A DNA stretch of 64,000 nucleotides from Enemella evansiae (GCF_002250705.1 NZ_NMVP01000036.1:145115-209114), one strand, 5' to 3'. Numbered from the stretch's first letter, positions 49,901 to 59,493 are shown. Made by a program: numbers and translations. Notes: a model not told the origin generated them from the sequence alone.

Positions 49901-50876
49901 CCGGTTCTATCGCGGTGGCGAGAAGATCGCTGCCCTGCGGGGAATTCCGTGGCACGGTGGCCGGCTGCCGGAGGACTGGGTCGGTTCGACCACGACCCTG
50001 CACGGCGAGGAGTCGCTCGGGCTGACCACGCTTCCGGACGGTCGGACCCTGCGCGCCGCCGTGACGGCCGACCCGTTGGCGTGGCTGGGTGAGGAACACG
50101 TGGCCGCCTTCGGGGCCGACACGATGCTGCTCACCAAGCTGCTGCACGCCGGCCAGCGGCTGCCGGTCCACCTGCACCCCGACGGTGAGTTCGCCGCTCG
50201 GCACCTGGGCCGGCGCCACGGCAAGACCGAGGCGTGGGTGATTCTGGCTCCCGGTGTGGTGCACCTCGGGTTCGCCGAACAGCTCACCGCGACCCGGCTG
50301 CGCGAGCTGGTGGACCGCCAGGACGTGCCGGCGCTGCTGGGCAGCCTGCACTCGTTCGAGGTACGCCCCGGCGACGCGGTCCTGGTCCCGGCCGGGATGC
50401 CGCACGCGATCGGTGAGGGAGTGCTGCTGGTCGAGGTGCAGGAACCCGAGGACCTGTCGATCCTGCTGGAGTGGGCTGGGTTCGCCATTGACGGCCCCCG
50501 GGAGGGCCAGCTCGGGCTCGGTCTGGACCTCGCTCTCACCGCGACCGACCTCCGCGCCCGGACCGCCGGGGAGATCGGCGAGCTGGTCACCCACCAGGGT
50601 GCCGGATCCCTGCTCCCCTCGGCCGCCGGACGCTGGTTCCGGGTCGAGGCGTCCACCGGAGCAGCGGAGTTGGAGCCCGGATTCTCCGTGCTCGTTGCCA
50701 TCGCCGGCGACGGTCAGCTGCACTGGGCCGACGGATCGGTCGAGCTGGCGCGGGGCGCGACCGTGCTGACCCCGCACGGGGCCGGCCCGCTGCGGGTCAG
50801 CGGCGAGATCACCGTGCTGCGCTGTCGGCCCCCGAGCCCGGTCGGCTCGCCTCAGTCCTCGGCCAGCGACAGGTAG
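49854..50876 (+). CDS. Mannose-6-phosphate isomerase, class I type
   Basis: Starts at GTG 49854, inside the 3' end of lacI (47-bp overlap), 340 residues. It is a type I phosphomannose isomerase-like cupin: zinc-binding LPVHLHPDGEFAARHLG and GKTEAWVILAPG, and GDAVLVPAGMPHAIGEGVLLVEVQEPEDLSILLEW. It interconverts mannose-6-phosphate and fructose-6-phosphate or a related ketose pair. Its end overlaps the convergent sugar kinase gene by 25 bp. A role in linking mannitol or mannose breakdown to glycolysis is inferred from the cluster. Confidence 0.8.
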   Translation: MVSSRPYPLPGNRPADRFYRGGEKIAALRGIPWHGGRLPEDWVGSTTTLHGEESLGLTTLPDGRTLRAAVTADPLAWLGEEHVAAFGADTMLLTKLLHAGQRLPVHLHPDGEFAARHLGRRHGKTEAWVILAPGVVHLGFAEQLTATRLRELVDRQDVPALLGSLHSFEVRPGDAVLVPAGMPHAIGEGVLLVEVQEPEDLSILLEWAGFAIDGPREGQLGLGLDLALTATDLRARTAGEIGELVTHQGAGSLLPSAAGRWFRVEASTGAAELEPGFSVLVAIAGDGQLHWADGSVELARGATVLTPHGAGPLRVSGEITVLRCRPPSPVGSPQSSASDR

Positions 50877-52246
50877 CGCTCCAGCACCTGCGGGGTGGGG
50901 TCCGCCTGCTGCGTCTGGACCTGACCGAGATCCCAGCGTGGACGCTCCCCCGACAACACCCAAGCGGCCTGCACGGCGGCACCGTTGGCGACGTATTCCC
51001 CCGGCGGCGGCACGTCCACCGGCAGCCCGAGCATGGCGGGCGCGATCCGGCGTACGGCCTCGGATCGGGCGGCGCCACCGACCAGGGTGACCCGCTCCAC
51101 CGTGACCCCCTGCTCGCGGATCGCGGCCAGCCCGAACGCCATCAACCCGAGCAGCCCCTCAACCGCTGCCCTGGCGTAGTTCTCGCGGGTCAGCGAGTCG
51201 AGCGTCAGCCCGTGCAGGGTTCCGGTCGCGTCCGGCCGGTTCGGCGTACGCTCCCCCTCCAGATAGGGCACCAGGGTGAGTCCGCCGGCGCCGGGGGCGG
51301 CGGCCAACGCCAGCCTGCTGACGCCGGCGTGATCCACTCCCAGCACCCGGGCCGCCGCGTCCAGGATCCGCGACCCGTTCAACGTGCAGGCGAGCGGCAG
51401 GAAGGCGCCGGTGGCGTCACTGAACCCCGTGATCAGGCCCGACGCGTCGGCGGTCGGCTTCGCCGACACCGACGCCACCACCCCCGAGGTGCCGATCGAC
51501 AGCGAGGTCTGTCCCGTGTCCAGCCCGAGCCCGAGGGCCGCCCCGGCGTTGTCCCCGCACCCGGGTCCGAGCGTCGGCGCCCCGGTGAGTGCGGACGCCT
51601 CCCCAGCCGGGTCGGCGGGTCCGAGCACGCGCGGGAGGACCAGGTCGTCAGCGCGGGAGCCGAGGGCCATCGCGAGCAGGTCGCGGCGATAGTCGTTCTC
51701 TCGCCCGTCGAAATAGCCGGTGCCGGAGGCGTCGGAGCGGTCGGTGACCAGGTCTTCGAGCTGCCCGGTGCCGCGCAGTCGCCAGGTCAGCCAGTCGTGC
51801 GGCAGCGCGACGGCGGCGGTGCGCTCTGCGTTGTGCGGTTCGTGTTCGGCCAGCCAGCGCAGCTTGGTGATGGTGAGCGAGGCCACCGGAACCGAACCGA
51901 CCGCCTCGGCCCAGGCGGCGGAACCCCCCAGCTCCTCGACCAGCTCGCTCGCTGACCCGGCGGATCGGGTGTCGTTCCACAGCAGGGCCGGGCGGACCAC
52001 CTCGCCGGACTCGTCGAGACAGACCATGCCGTGCTGCTGCCCGCCGACGGCCACCGCCTCGACGTCGTCCAGCCCGCCCGCCGCGTGAATCGCCTCCTGC
52101 AGAGCAGTCCACCAGTGGTCCGGATGGACCTCGGTGCCGTCGGGATGCCGCGCCGCGCCCTCCCGCACGGCCCGGCCCGACTCCGCCTCGCGGATCACCA
52201 CCTTGCACGACTGGGTCGAGGAGTCGATCCCGGCGACGAGCCTCAC
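50852..52246 (-). CDS. xylB: FGGY-family carbohydrate kinase (xylulokinase-like)
   Basis: The 464-residue protein has FGGY kinase motifs: the N-terminal phosphate loop GIDSSTQSCKVVI, the substrate region GGQQHGMVCLDESGEVVRPALLWNDTR, the ATP-binding IGTSGVV and the C-terminal VERVTLVGGAARSEAVRRI. Overall closest in pattern to D-xylulokinase. It phosphorylates a ketose at the primary hydroxyl. Its start overlaps the stop of the aldolase gene by an ATGA, so kinase, aldolase and dehydrogenase form one leftward operon. Confidence 0.85.
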   Translation of the reverse strand: MRLVAGIDSSTQSCKVVIREAESGRAVREGAARHPDGTEVHPDHWWTALQEAIHAAGGLDDVEAVAVGGQQHGMVCLDESGEVVRPALLWNDTRSAGSASELVEELGGSAAWAEAVGSVPVASLTITKLRWLAEHEPHNAERTAAVALPHDWLTWRLRGTGQLEDLVTDRSDASGTGYFDGRENDYRRDLLAMALGSRADDLVLPRVLGPADPAGEASALTGAPTLGPGCGDNAGAALGLGLDTGQTSLSIGTSGVVASVSAKPTADASGLITGFSDATGAFLPLACTLNGSRILDAAARVLGVDHAGVSRLALAAAPGAGGLTLVPYLEGERTPNRPDATGTLHGLTLDSLTRENYARAAVEGLLGLMAFGLAAIREQGVTVERVTLVGGAARSEAVRRIAPAMLGLPVDVPPPGEYVANGAAVQAAWVLSGERPRWDLGQVQTQQADPTPQVLERYLSLAED

Positions 52247-53232
52247 GACGTCACCTGCCGGAACCAGTCCTCACCCAGGTCCACCGCGGACGCGTGGTCC
52301 GCACGGGCGTACGCCGGGTGCGGACTGGCTGCGACGATCGCGTTCAGGCGCTGCAGGCGCTCGACCGCGACGCGGGCCCCCTCCGCCCGCCTGGCCGCGT
52401 CGTGGCGCCCCACCCCGTCACCCCAGATCGCCCGGCCGGCCATGTAGCCGCTGGCGCCCGCCCGGGTCGCCATTTCCAACTGGGGAACGAAACCGTCGAA
52501 GGTGACACCGGCGGAGAGGAGCACCCACGGGCCGTCCGCCGCCTCGTGCAACCGCGCGCAGGCGTCCTCGGCCTCGGCGGGTTCGGCGCGGTCGAGATCG
52601 ACGGGGAACTCGACCTTCATGATGTCGGCCCCAGTCTGCTTGAACAACCGGGTCGCAGCGATCACGCTCTCTGTGCGACGCCGCACCCGATCGGGATCGG
52701 TGGGCGACTCACCGGGTTTCCAGTACCACAACGGTTCCACCACCAGCGGCAGGTTGACCGCGTGGCAGCGCCGCACAACGTCGGCCACCCGGTCGACCGT
52801 TTCGGCGGGGTCGTCGTCGGCCCGGTGGAAGACCACCAACTTGGCGACGTCCACCCCCAGGGTGACAAGCTCTTCCGGCGCCCACCCCTCGCGGAGTCTC
52901 AACCGTGGTTCAAAATCCCCGCCCTCGGGCTGATAGTAGAGCGCTTCCAGGCCGCTGATCGTGCCCACGCCACCGGGGACGGCACCGGTCAGCACCGCGG
53001 GACCCCAGGCGGTCGGCGGATCCAGCAGCAGGGCCGAGCAGTGCGGGGCCATCGCCTCGATCAGCTCCAGCTTGGAGCGCACCACCTCCTCGTGGCTCAC
53101 CCTGGACAGGTCACGGTCGAACAGGATCGCAAAGGTCTCCGGGTGGTCGATGGCCGCCGCCCGGATCGACCCCTGTGGGTCACAGATGCGGGACAGCCGG
53201 CGGAGCCGTGCCAATTTCTCGACGGCGCTCAT
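52243..53232 (-). CDS. LacD-type class I aldolase (tagatose-1,6-bisphosphate aldolase family)
   Basis: The 329-residue protein resembles the LacD/YihT class I aldolases: AAAIDHPETFAILFD near the N-terminus, VAKLVVFHRADDD, LPLVVEPLWYWKPGE, the Schiff-base lysine region GADIMKVEFPVDLD, and WVLLSAGVTFDGFV. Members cleave tagatose-1,6-bisphosphate or sulfofructose-1-phosphate; with the FGGY kinase next door, the likely substrate here is a 1-phosphorylated ketohexose. It overlaps both flanking genes by four bases. Substrate is inferred. Confidence 0.78.
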   Translation of the reverse strand: MSAVEKLARLRRLSRICDPQGSIRAAAIDHPETFAILFDRDLSRVSHEEVVRSKLELIEAMAPHCSALLLDPPTAWGPAVLTGAVPGGVGTISGLEALYYQPEGGDFEPRLRLREGWAPEELVTLGVDVAKLVVFHRADDDPAETVDRVADVVRRCHAVNLPLVVEPLWYWKPGESPTDPDRVRRRTESVIAATRLFKQTGADIMKVEFPVDLDRAEPAEAEDACARLHEAADGPWVLLSAGVTFDGFVPQLEMATRAGASGYMAGRAIWGDGVGRHDAARRAEGARVAVERLQRLNAIVAASPHPAYARADHASAVDLGEDWFRQVTS

Positions 53233-54263
53233 CGCTGCGGCTCGATGATGCTCTTGAGCGTCCCCGGGTCGGTGTCGATGTCGAGGGCGTGCTGCACCTC
53301 AGCGAGACCGAAACGTCCCGACACCAGTGCGTCCAGGTCCACCACGCCGTTCTGCACCATGGAGATCCCCGCCGGCCAGGTGTTGTTGTAGCGGAAGATC
53401 CCGGTCACCCCGATCTCGCGGGCCGTGATCACCGAGACCGGCAGGTTCATGTCCTCATCGCCCATTCCGACGATGATCGCGGCACCTCCCGGCTTGACCG
53501 TGGCGATGCCCGAGCGCACGGCCGGCAGCGCTCCGGTCGCGTCGATGAACGCGTCCACGCTTGCCTCGGGCAACTGCTCGGCGGCCGGGTCGACCACCTT
53601 GGTCGCACCGAACTTGAGGGCGAGTCGGCGGCGTTCCTCGAGCAGGTCGGTCATCACGATCTCGCCCGCTCCGAAGGCCTTGGCGGCCTGGGCGCAGATG
53701 ATGCCGATCGGCCCACAGCCGGCGATCAGCACCGAGCTGCCGGGTTGGATGTGCGCCTTCCGGACGGCCGCGATGGCGCAGGAGAGGGGTTCGAGCAGCG
53801 CGGCGGCGTCCATCGACATGGTGTCGGGGATCGGGTGGGCGAAGTCCGCCTGGATCACCCCGTACTCGGCGAACACCCCGTCGATCGGCGGGGTGGCATA
53901 GAACTCGATTTCCGTGCACAGGTTGTATTCGCCGCGCTTGCAGAACTCGCAGGTGCGGCAGGAGCGCTGCGGTTCGATGGAGACCCGCTCGCCGATCCGT
54001 CCCGGGTCTACGTCGGATCCGACCGCGACGATCGTGCCGCCGGACTCGTGTCCGAGGATGATCGGGCGGTCGACGACGAAACCGCCGATCCGGCCGTGCC
54101 TGTAGTAGTGCACATCGGAGCCGCAGACCCCGACGGCCTCGATCCGGACCAGCACCTGGTCGGCCTCCGGTTGTGGAACGGGTCGGTCCTCCAGGACCAC
54201 CGTCAGGTCTGGCTTGAGCACGCTGGCCCGCATCGACCGGGGCACTTCGACATTGACATCCAT
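53229..54263 (-). CDS. Zinc-dependent medium-chain polyol (sorbitol/L-iditol-like) dehydrogenase
   Basis: ATG 54263 (MDVNVEVPRSMRASVLK, AAAGGTG upstream) gives 344 residues. It is a medium-chain alcohol dehydrogenase: catalytic-zinc residues in VGVCGSDVHYYRHG and LGHESGGTI, structural-zinc cysteines in CRTCEFCKRGEYNLC, and the NAD fold VLIAGCGPIGIICAQAAKAFG. The pattern fits sorbitol, xylitol or L-iditol dehydrogenase, oxidising a polyol to a ketose. It heads the leftward operon and is divergent from the ABC importer. Confidence 0.85.
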   Translation of the reverse strand: MDVNVEVPRSMRASVLKPDLTVVLEDRPVPQPEADQVLVRIEAVGVCGSDVHYYRHGRIGGFVVDRPIILGHESGGTIVAVGSDVDPGRIGERVSIEPQRSCRTCEFCKRGEYNLCTEIEFYATPPIDGVFAEYGVIQADFAHPIPDTMSMDAAALLEPLSCAIAAVRKAHIQPGSSVLIAGCGPIGIICAQAAKAFGAGEIVMTDLLEERRRLALKFGATKVVDPAAEQLPEASVDAFIDATGALPAVRSGIATVKPGGAAIIVGMGDEDMNLPVSVITAREIGVTGIFRYNNTWPAGISMVQNGVVDLDALVSGRFGLAEVQHALDIDTDPGTLKSIIEPQR

Positions 54264-54370
54264 GGTGTGCACCTTTGCAACAGTTCCGTCAGGAGCGGCG
54301 GTGGTGGCCATCCGAACACCTGACCCGGGACCGGCCGACCAGGTCCGTCGAGCCAATACGGTAACAGGCG

Positions 54371-54400
54371 TTGACAACGTTGTCTTCCCCGTGTCGTAAT
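54371..54400 (+). promoter_or_regulatory. Promoter of the ABC/polyol operon with LacI-type operator
   Basis: TTGACA at 54371-54376, an 18-nt spacer and CGTAAT at 54395-54400 form a good sigma-70-type promoter. The perfect palindrome GACAACGTTGTC (54373-54384) overlaps the -35 box, so a bound repressor would block RNA polymerase. The LacI protein encoded at 48845 is the likely binder and could also control the divergent leftward operon. Confidence 0.7.
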
Positions 54401-54500
54401 GGATTCATCCAATCGCGCAGCGAAGCGCTCAGCCGATCGCCTGCGCATCAGTGACTCTGGCCGGCCCCAGCAGCCGTCCTCAGGCGAAACGAGGTTGATC

Positions 54501-55943
54501 ATGTCGGAATTCCTGCACCCGTTCTCCCGCCGGGCGGCTCTGGGCGGAGCCCTGGGCCTGGCCGCCGCGGCGGTGGTGGGTTGTAGTGGTGAGCAGCAGG
54601 AGTTGCCCAGCGGCAACTCGGGCGGGGACCCCTGGAAGCAGTTCTCCGGGGCCACCATCAACTTCATCTCTGAGAACACCTCTCCCTCGGCGGCAATCGC
54701 GGCCAACCTGGCTCCGTTCGAGCAGTTGACCGGGATCAAGGTGAACATCCAGCAGATGGAGCTGGACAAGGTGGTCGAGAAGGTGAAACTGGACTTCTCC
54801 TCCGGCACCGCGCAGAACCACGTGATCTACGCCGACCCGTATCAGATTCTGGCGCCGCTGGCCGACGGGCTGGCCGACCTGACCCCGTTCATGAACTCCG
54901 ACAAGTATCCGAAGCTGGAGAAGGGCGTCGAGGACTTCATCCCCACCCAGCTCAAGGCGGCGGGCAAGTTCCTGGACGACAAGAAGGTCTACGCGCTCCC
55001 CTACGACTGCCCGACCATGATCTGGCACTACCGGATCGACCTTTTCGAGAAGTATCGCGACCGGATGAAGACCGACCTCGGCTTCGATCCGACGCCCAGC
55101 GACAACTCCACCTGGGACCAGTACTTCGCGATCGCCGAGTGGTTCAACAAGAACGCCAAGGCTGACGTCAAGTTCGGCACCGGCCACCAGGCCAAGCAGC
55201 ACGACTCGCTGATGTGCGACTACTCCAACATCCTGTGGGCCTACGGTGGCGACTACTTCGAGAAGGGCCAGGAGGTGGGCCTGCTCGGCGTCGAGAACCC
55301 GGGCAAGGTGTCGATCAACAACGAGGCCGGGGTCGCGGCCACCACCTTCTACAAGAAGCTGCTGAAGATCGCCCACCCCTCCTCGACCACCTGGGACTGG
55401 AACGGTCTGGGCGACGCGTTCGCCGCCGGCGAGGTCGCGATGTGCCCCAACTGGCACGAGTTCGCCGCGGGTGAGGAGAAGAGCTTCCCCGGCAAGGTCG
55501 GGTACGCCCGGCTGCCCAAGGGCCCGAAGCGTTCGGCCAACATCTATGGCGGAACCGGGATCGGCATCAACAAGAACGCCAAGGGCAACGAGCTGGGTGC
55601 GGCCTGGCTGTTCGTCAACTGGGCCACCAGCCCCGCGACCCAGCTGGCCAGCCTCGGCTCCTCGGTCGGCGGCGGTACGCCCACCCGCACCTCGGTCTAT
55701 GACATGCCGGAGGTCAAGGCCGAGCAGACCAAGAGCCCGTCGAAGTATCCGAACATCCGCACCGCCGAGGCGGTCCAGAAGGCGTGGCAGTCCGAGAACA
55801 TCGGCCTGCGCCCCAAGGTGTCGCAGTGGGTCCAGCTGGACACCATCATCTTCACCGAGCTGTCCAAGATGCTCACCTCCGACGGCGACCCCGCCGCCAC
55901 CGTCAAGGGGATGAGCGAGCAGATGCAGAAGGTCATGGGATGA
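54501..55943 (+). CDS. ABC sugar/polyol importer, substrate-binding lipoprotein
   Basis: ATG 54501 gives a 480-residue precursor with a twin-arginine-like signal (PFSRRAALGGALGLAAAAVVGC) and a lipobox Cys, so it is an exported lipoprotein held at the membrane. The mature part is an extracellular solute-binding protein family 1 fold (NFISENTSPSAAIAANLAPFEQLTGIKV, VYALPYDCPTMIWHYRIDLF). It delivers substrate to the two permeases downstream. Its TGA overlaps the ATG of the first permease. A polyol ligand is inferred from the dehydrogenase-rich cluster. Confidence 0.9.
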   Translation: MSEFLHPFSRRAALGGALGLAAAAVVGCSGEQQELPSGNSGGDPWKQFSGATINFISENTSPSAAIAANLAPFEQLTGIKVNIQQMELDKVVEKVKLDFSSGTAQNHVIYADPYQILAPLADGLADLTPFMNSDKYPKLEKGVEDFIPTQLKAAGKFLDDKKVYALPYDCPTMIWHYRIDLFEKYRDRMKTDLGFDPTPSDNSTWDQYFAIAEWFNKNAKADVKFGTGHQAKQHDSLMCDYSNILWAYGGDYFEKGQEVGLLGVENPGKVSINNEAGVAATTFYKKLLKIAHPSSTTWDWNGLGDAFAAGEVAMCPNWHEFAAGEEKSFPGKVGYARLPKGPKRSANIYGGTGIGINKNAKGNELGAAWLFVNWATSPATQLASLGSSVGGGTPTRTSVYDMPEVKAEQTKSPSKYPNIRTAEAVQKAWQSENIGLRPKVSQWVQLDTIIFTELSKMLTSDGDPAATVKGMSEQMQKVMG

Positions 55944-56923
55944 GCACCGCGACCGCTGAGGGGCCCGCCACGACGGCGGGCCCCGAAGGGGCCGCAGGCA
56001 AGCCCAGCAAGAAGAAGTTCAAGGAACCCACCGGCTTCTTCACCTTCGAGTTCGCGCTGATGGCGCCAGCACTCGCCTTTCTGGCGCTGCTGTCCATCGT
56101 GCCGCTGGTGATGCTGATCGCGATGAGCTTCTCCAAGGTGCGCACCCTGGGCGGGGTCCGACTCACCCCCAACGGGGTCGACAACTGGGCCGCGGTCCTC
56201 TCCGACGCCTCCATCTGGGCCTCCTGGGGGCGTACCCTCGTCTATTTCGTCGCGCTGATCGTGCTGGAGATGGCGCTCGGCTTCGCGTTCGCGGTGGTAC
56301 TGAACCGGCTGATCCGGCTGCGTTCGGTGATGCTGTCGATCGTCCTGCTGCCGATGTTCCTGGCGCCGGTGATCGTCGGCCTGCTCGGCCGGTTCATGCT
56401 GGACGGCACCATCGGCCTCTACGCACAGATGCTGTCCGCGGTGGGCCTGCCGGTGGACCTGTTCGCCAAACCGTCCACCGCGCTCCCCACGATCATCATG
56501 ATCGACGTCTGGGAGTGGACCCCGCTGATCGCGCTGATCATGCTGGCCGGGCTCACCTCGGTGCCGCCCTCCACCCTGGAGGCCGCATCCGTCGACGGCG
56601 CAGGCTATTTCCGAACCCTGTTCACCATCATGGTGCCGCAGATGAAGGGGGTCATGCTCGTCGCGCTGCTGGTGCGCTCGATGGACGCCGTCCGCTTCTA
56701 TGACATCATCACCGCCACCACCAACGGCGGTCCGGCCGATTCGACCAAGATCATCCCGCTGAAGCTGTATGAGCTCGCGTTCCGGTTCAACGACCAGATC
56801 GGACGGGCCGCGGTCGTCGGAATCATGATGCTGATCTTCTCCAACATCATCGCCACCTTGTTCGTGAAGTTGTTCGCGGACAAGGAACCCACCCACGCCA
56901 AGTTGGAAGGACCGGGCCAGTGA
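55940..56923 (+). CDS. ABC sugar/polyol importer permease 1
   Basis: The ATG overlaps the binding-protein stop (ATGA); 327 residues. A basic, Gly/Lys-rich cytoplasmic N-terminus is followed by six membrane segments and the coupling-helix motif EAASVDGAGYFRTLFTIMVPQ (MalF-type EAA loop). It pairs with permease 2, whose GTG overlaps this gene's stop (GTGA). No ATP-binding subunit gene is present in the cluster, so a shared ATPase encoded elsewhere must energise uptake. Confidence 0.9.
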   Translation: MSTATAEGPATTAGPEGAAGKPSKKKFKEPTGFFTFEFALMAPALAFLALLSIVPLVMLIAMSFSKVRTLGGVRLTPNGVDNWAAVLSDASIWASWGRTLVYFVALIVLEMALGFAFAVVLNRLIRLRSVMLSIVLLPMFLAPVIVGLLGRFMLDGTIGLYAQMLSAVGLPVDLFAKPSTALPTIIMIDVWEWTPLIALIMLAGLTSVPPSTLEAASVDGAGYFRTLFTIMVPQMKGVMLVALLVRSMDAVRFYDIITATTNGGPADSTKIIPLKLYELAFRFNDQIGRAAVVGIMMLIFSNIIATLFVKLFADKEPTHAKLEGPGQ

Positions 56924-57753
56924 CTCGCACCACCCCGCTGGGTCGGGTGATCACCCTGATCCTGACCGTGCTGATCGCCCTCTGGTCGGCCGTGCCGATC
57001 GCCTGGATGATCCTGACCGCGTTCAAACCGCAGGGCGCGATCCGGACGAACCAGACAGTGCTGCTCTTCGCCCCGACCATGGACAACTTCCACAACCTGT
57101 TCTTCGGCGGCAACAAGGTGGGCTCGTTCCTGGTGAACAGCGTGATCACCGCGGGCGTCTCCACCCTGATCGCCGTGGTGCTGGGCTGCCTGGCCGGCTA
57201 TGGAATGGCGCACTGGCGGTCCCGCTTCAAGTCGAACGTTGCCTTCTGGGTGATCTCGACCCGGATGGCCCCGATCGCCGCGGTTATCGTGCCGCTGTTC
57301 GTGATGTTCCGCACCGCCGGGCTGGTCAACACCCTGCCCGGGCTGATCCTGGCCTACCTGTCGTTCAACCTGCCGTTCGCGATCTGGATGATGAGCGCGT
57401 TCTTCGAACAGGTGCCGAAGTCGATCGAGGAGGCGGCGCTGGTCGACGGCTGCAACAAGATCCAGGCGTTCCGCAGCATCGCCCTGCCGGTCGCCATGCC
57501 CGGCGTGGTGACCACCGCGGTGCTGTGCCTGGTCTTCGCCTGGAACGACTATGCGTTCAGCTCCGCGCTCGGCGGTCCGGGCAGCTCGACCATGCCGATG
57601 GCGGCGGGCGCCCTGGTCACCCAGAGTGGCGTCGACTGGGGTCTGCTCTGCGCGCTCGGCGTGGTCGTCGCCGTGCCGATGCTGTTCGCCGGCCTGGCCG
57701 TAAGACGACACCTGGTCACCGGTCTGTCCCTGGGCGCTGTGACGGGAGAGTGA
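56920..57753 (+). CDS. ABC sugar/polyol importer permease 2
   Basis: Starts at GTG 56920 in a GTGA overlap with permease 1; 277 residues with six membrane segments. The coupling helix is EEAALVDGCNKIQAFRSIALPVAMPG (MalG-type EAA motif). Shorter than typical only at the N-terminus, as usual for this subunit. The SDR gene follows three bases after the stop, so transport and catabolism are one transcript. Confidence 0.92.
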   Translation: MTRTTPLGRVITLILTVLIALWSAVPIAWMILTAFKPQGAIRTNQTVLLFAPTMDNFHNLFFGGNKVGSFLVNSVITAGVSTLIAVVLGCLAGYGMAHWRSRFKSNVAFWVISTRMAPIAAVIVPLFVMFRTAGLVNTLPGLILAYLSFNLPFAIWMMSAFFEQVPKSIEEAALVDGCNKIQAFRSIALPVAMPGVVTTAVLCLVFAWNDYAFSSALGGPGSSTMPMAAGALVTQSGVDWGLLCALGVVVAVPMLFAGLAVRRHLVTGLSLGAVTGE

Positions 57754-57756
57754 ACC

Positions 57757-58521
57757 ATGACAGTACTTTCGGCATTCGACCTGACCGGCCGCACGGCCTT
57801 CGTCACCGGCGGTAATCGCGGTATCGGCAAGGCGCTGGTCCGGGCGCTCGCCGAGGCGGGGGCCACGGTCTGCTTCACCGCCCGCGACGAGTCGCTCAAC
57901 CGTCAGGTCGTGGACGAGTTCACCGGCGAGGGGCTCTCGGTGCTGTCCGTGACCGGCGACGTGGTGGCTGATCCGGACGGGTTGGTCAAGGAGGCGACCG
58001 TGGCCCTGGGTGGGCGGATGGACATCCTGGTCAACAACGCCGGCGTGTGCATCCACAGGCCCGCCCTGGAGGTCACCGACGTGGAGTGGGACCACGTCTT
58101 CGAGGTGAACGTGCGGGCGCTGTGGCGGCTCAGCCGGGCGGCCGGGCGGGTGATGGCGGATCAGGGCGGTGGCACGATCGTCAACATCGGTTCGATCTCG
58201 TCGATCATCGTGAACCGGCCGCAGTGGCAGCCGGCGTACAACGCCTCGAAAGCCGCGGTGCACCAGCTCACCAAGTCGCTGGCGGCGGAGTGGGCGCCGC
58301 TCCACATCCGGGTCAACGCGCTGGCGCCCGGCTACATCCGCACCGAGATGGCGCCGGTGGACAACCCGGAGTTCAAGGCCCGGTGGATCGACGACGCCGC
58401 CCAGCAGCGCGCTGCCGAACCCGAGGAACTGGGTCCGACCCTGGTCTATCTCGCCTCGGACGCGTCGGCGTTCATGACGGGTACCGTCCTGGTCATCGAC
58501 GGCGGTTACACGTTGTTCTGA
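57757..58521 (+). CDS. Short-chain dehydrogenase/reductase (SDR), polyol/ketose oxidoreductase
   Basis: The 254-residue classical SDR has the NAD(P) motif AFVTGGNRGIGKAL near the N-terminus, LVNNAGVC, the catalytic Ser in IVNIGSISSI, Tyr-x-x-x-Lys in YNASKAAVHQL and the end VLVIDGGYTLF. It would interconvert a polyol and a ketose or sugar acid. Start ATG 57757 is preceded by GGGAGAG. It lies between the permease and PfkB-kinase genes of the rightward operon. Confidence 0.88.
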   Translation: MTVLSAFDLTGRTAFVTGGNRGIGKALVRALAEAGATVCFTARDESLNRQVVDEFTGEGLSVLSVTGDVVADPDGLVKEATVALGGRMDILVNNAGVCIHRPALEVTDVEWDHVFEVNVRALWRLSRAAGRVMADQGGGTIVNIGSISSIIVNRPQWQPAYNASKAAVHQLTKSLAAEWAPLHIRVNALAPGYIRTEMAPVDNPEFKARWIDDAAQQRAAEPEELGPTLVYLASDASAFMTGTVLVIDGGYTLF

Positions 58522-58542
58522 ACTCGAGTGCAGGGAGGGAAA

Positions 58543-59493
58543 ATGCGGGTTCTGGTGGCCGGTCACCTCTGCATCGACCTGTTCGTCGAGCTCGACGACC
58601 AACCGGGTCTCGAAGCCGGCCATCTCTATGACGTCGGGGCGATGACTCCGCGGCTGGGCGGCGCGGTGGCCACCACCGGTGAGGCTCTGCGCACCCTGGG
58701 GTTGGACGTCGCGGCCGCCGCAACCGTGGGTGACGATCATCTCGCCGTTGTGCTGACCCAGCTGCTGGAGCAGGCGGGGATGGACACCAGCCAACTGTCC
58801 CGGACGCACCTCCCGTCCTCCTATTCGATCGTCGCGCAACCCCCGGGACGGGACCGCACCTTCTGGCACTGCACCGGAGCCAACGACGCGTTCACCGGGG
58901 CAGAGCTGGATCTGGACGGGATCGACCTGCTGCACGTGGGATATCCGAGCCTGCTGCCCGGGCTGCTCGCCGACGGGGGCGAGGCGCTGACCGTCCTGCT
59001 GACCCGGGCCAGGGAACAAGGAATCGTCACCTCCGTCGATCTGGCGGTGGTGGACCCGCGTCAGGCCGGGTCGATCCCGTACGCCGAGCTGCTGGCTCGC
59101 TGGCTCCCGCTGATCGACGTGCTCAGCCCCAGTCTGGACGACCTCACCTCCGCCCTCGGTTGGGAACTGGAGGCGGACCCGGCCGGACTCGCCGACGCCG
59201 CCGAGCGACTGGTCGGGATGGGGGTGGGGGTCGCGGCCGTCACCGGTGGGCAGTGCGGAATCGCCGTGTGCACAGGAGATCGGGTGGACCAGCTCGCCCT
59301 TCCTGGCGTACGCCCGACGCGCGAGTTCGTCCCGACCGTCCCCGCCCGCCGAATCGTCACCACCACCGGCGCCGGCGACATCGCCACGGCCGGGTTGCTG
59401 CACGGCCTGTGCACCGGCGCCGGGGTGCGTGAGGCGGCCGAGGGTGCCGTCCGGGTCGCCGCTCGGCACGTCGCCGGTGACCCCCTGAACTGA
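58543..59493 (+). CDS. PfkB-family carbohydrate kinase
   Basis: ATG 58543 follows AGGGAGGGAAA; 316 residues. It shows the ribokinase/PfkB fold: VLVAGHLCIDLFVELD at the N-terminus, RLGGAVATTGEALRTLGLDVAAAATVGDD and the anion-hole and catalytic-base motif TTTGAGDIATAGLLHGL. It phosphorylates a sugar, nucleoside or sugar acid in the cytoplasm. In this operon a ketose produced by the dehydrogenases, for example fructose, is the likely substrate. Confidence 0.87.
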   Translation: MRVLVAGHLCIDLFVELDDQPGLEAGHLYDVGAMTPRLGGAVATTGEALRTLGLDVAAAATVGDDHLAVVLTQLLEQAGMDTSQLSRTHLPSSYSIVAQPPGRDRTFWHCTGANDAFTGAELDLDGIDLLHVGYPSLLPGLLADGGEALTVLLTRAREQGIVTSVDLAVVDPRQAGSIPYAELLARWLPLIDVLSPSLDDLTSALGWELEADPAGLADAAERLVGMGVGVAAVTGGQCGIAVCTGDRVDQLALPGVRPTREFVPTVPARRIVTTTGAGDIATAGLLHGLCTGAGVREAAEGAVRVAARHVAGDPLN

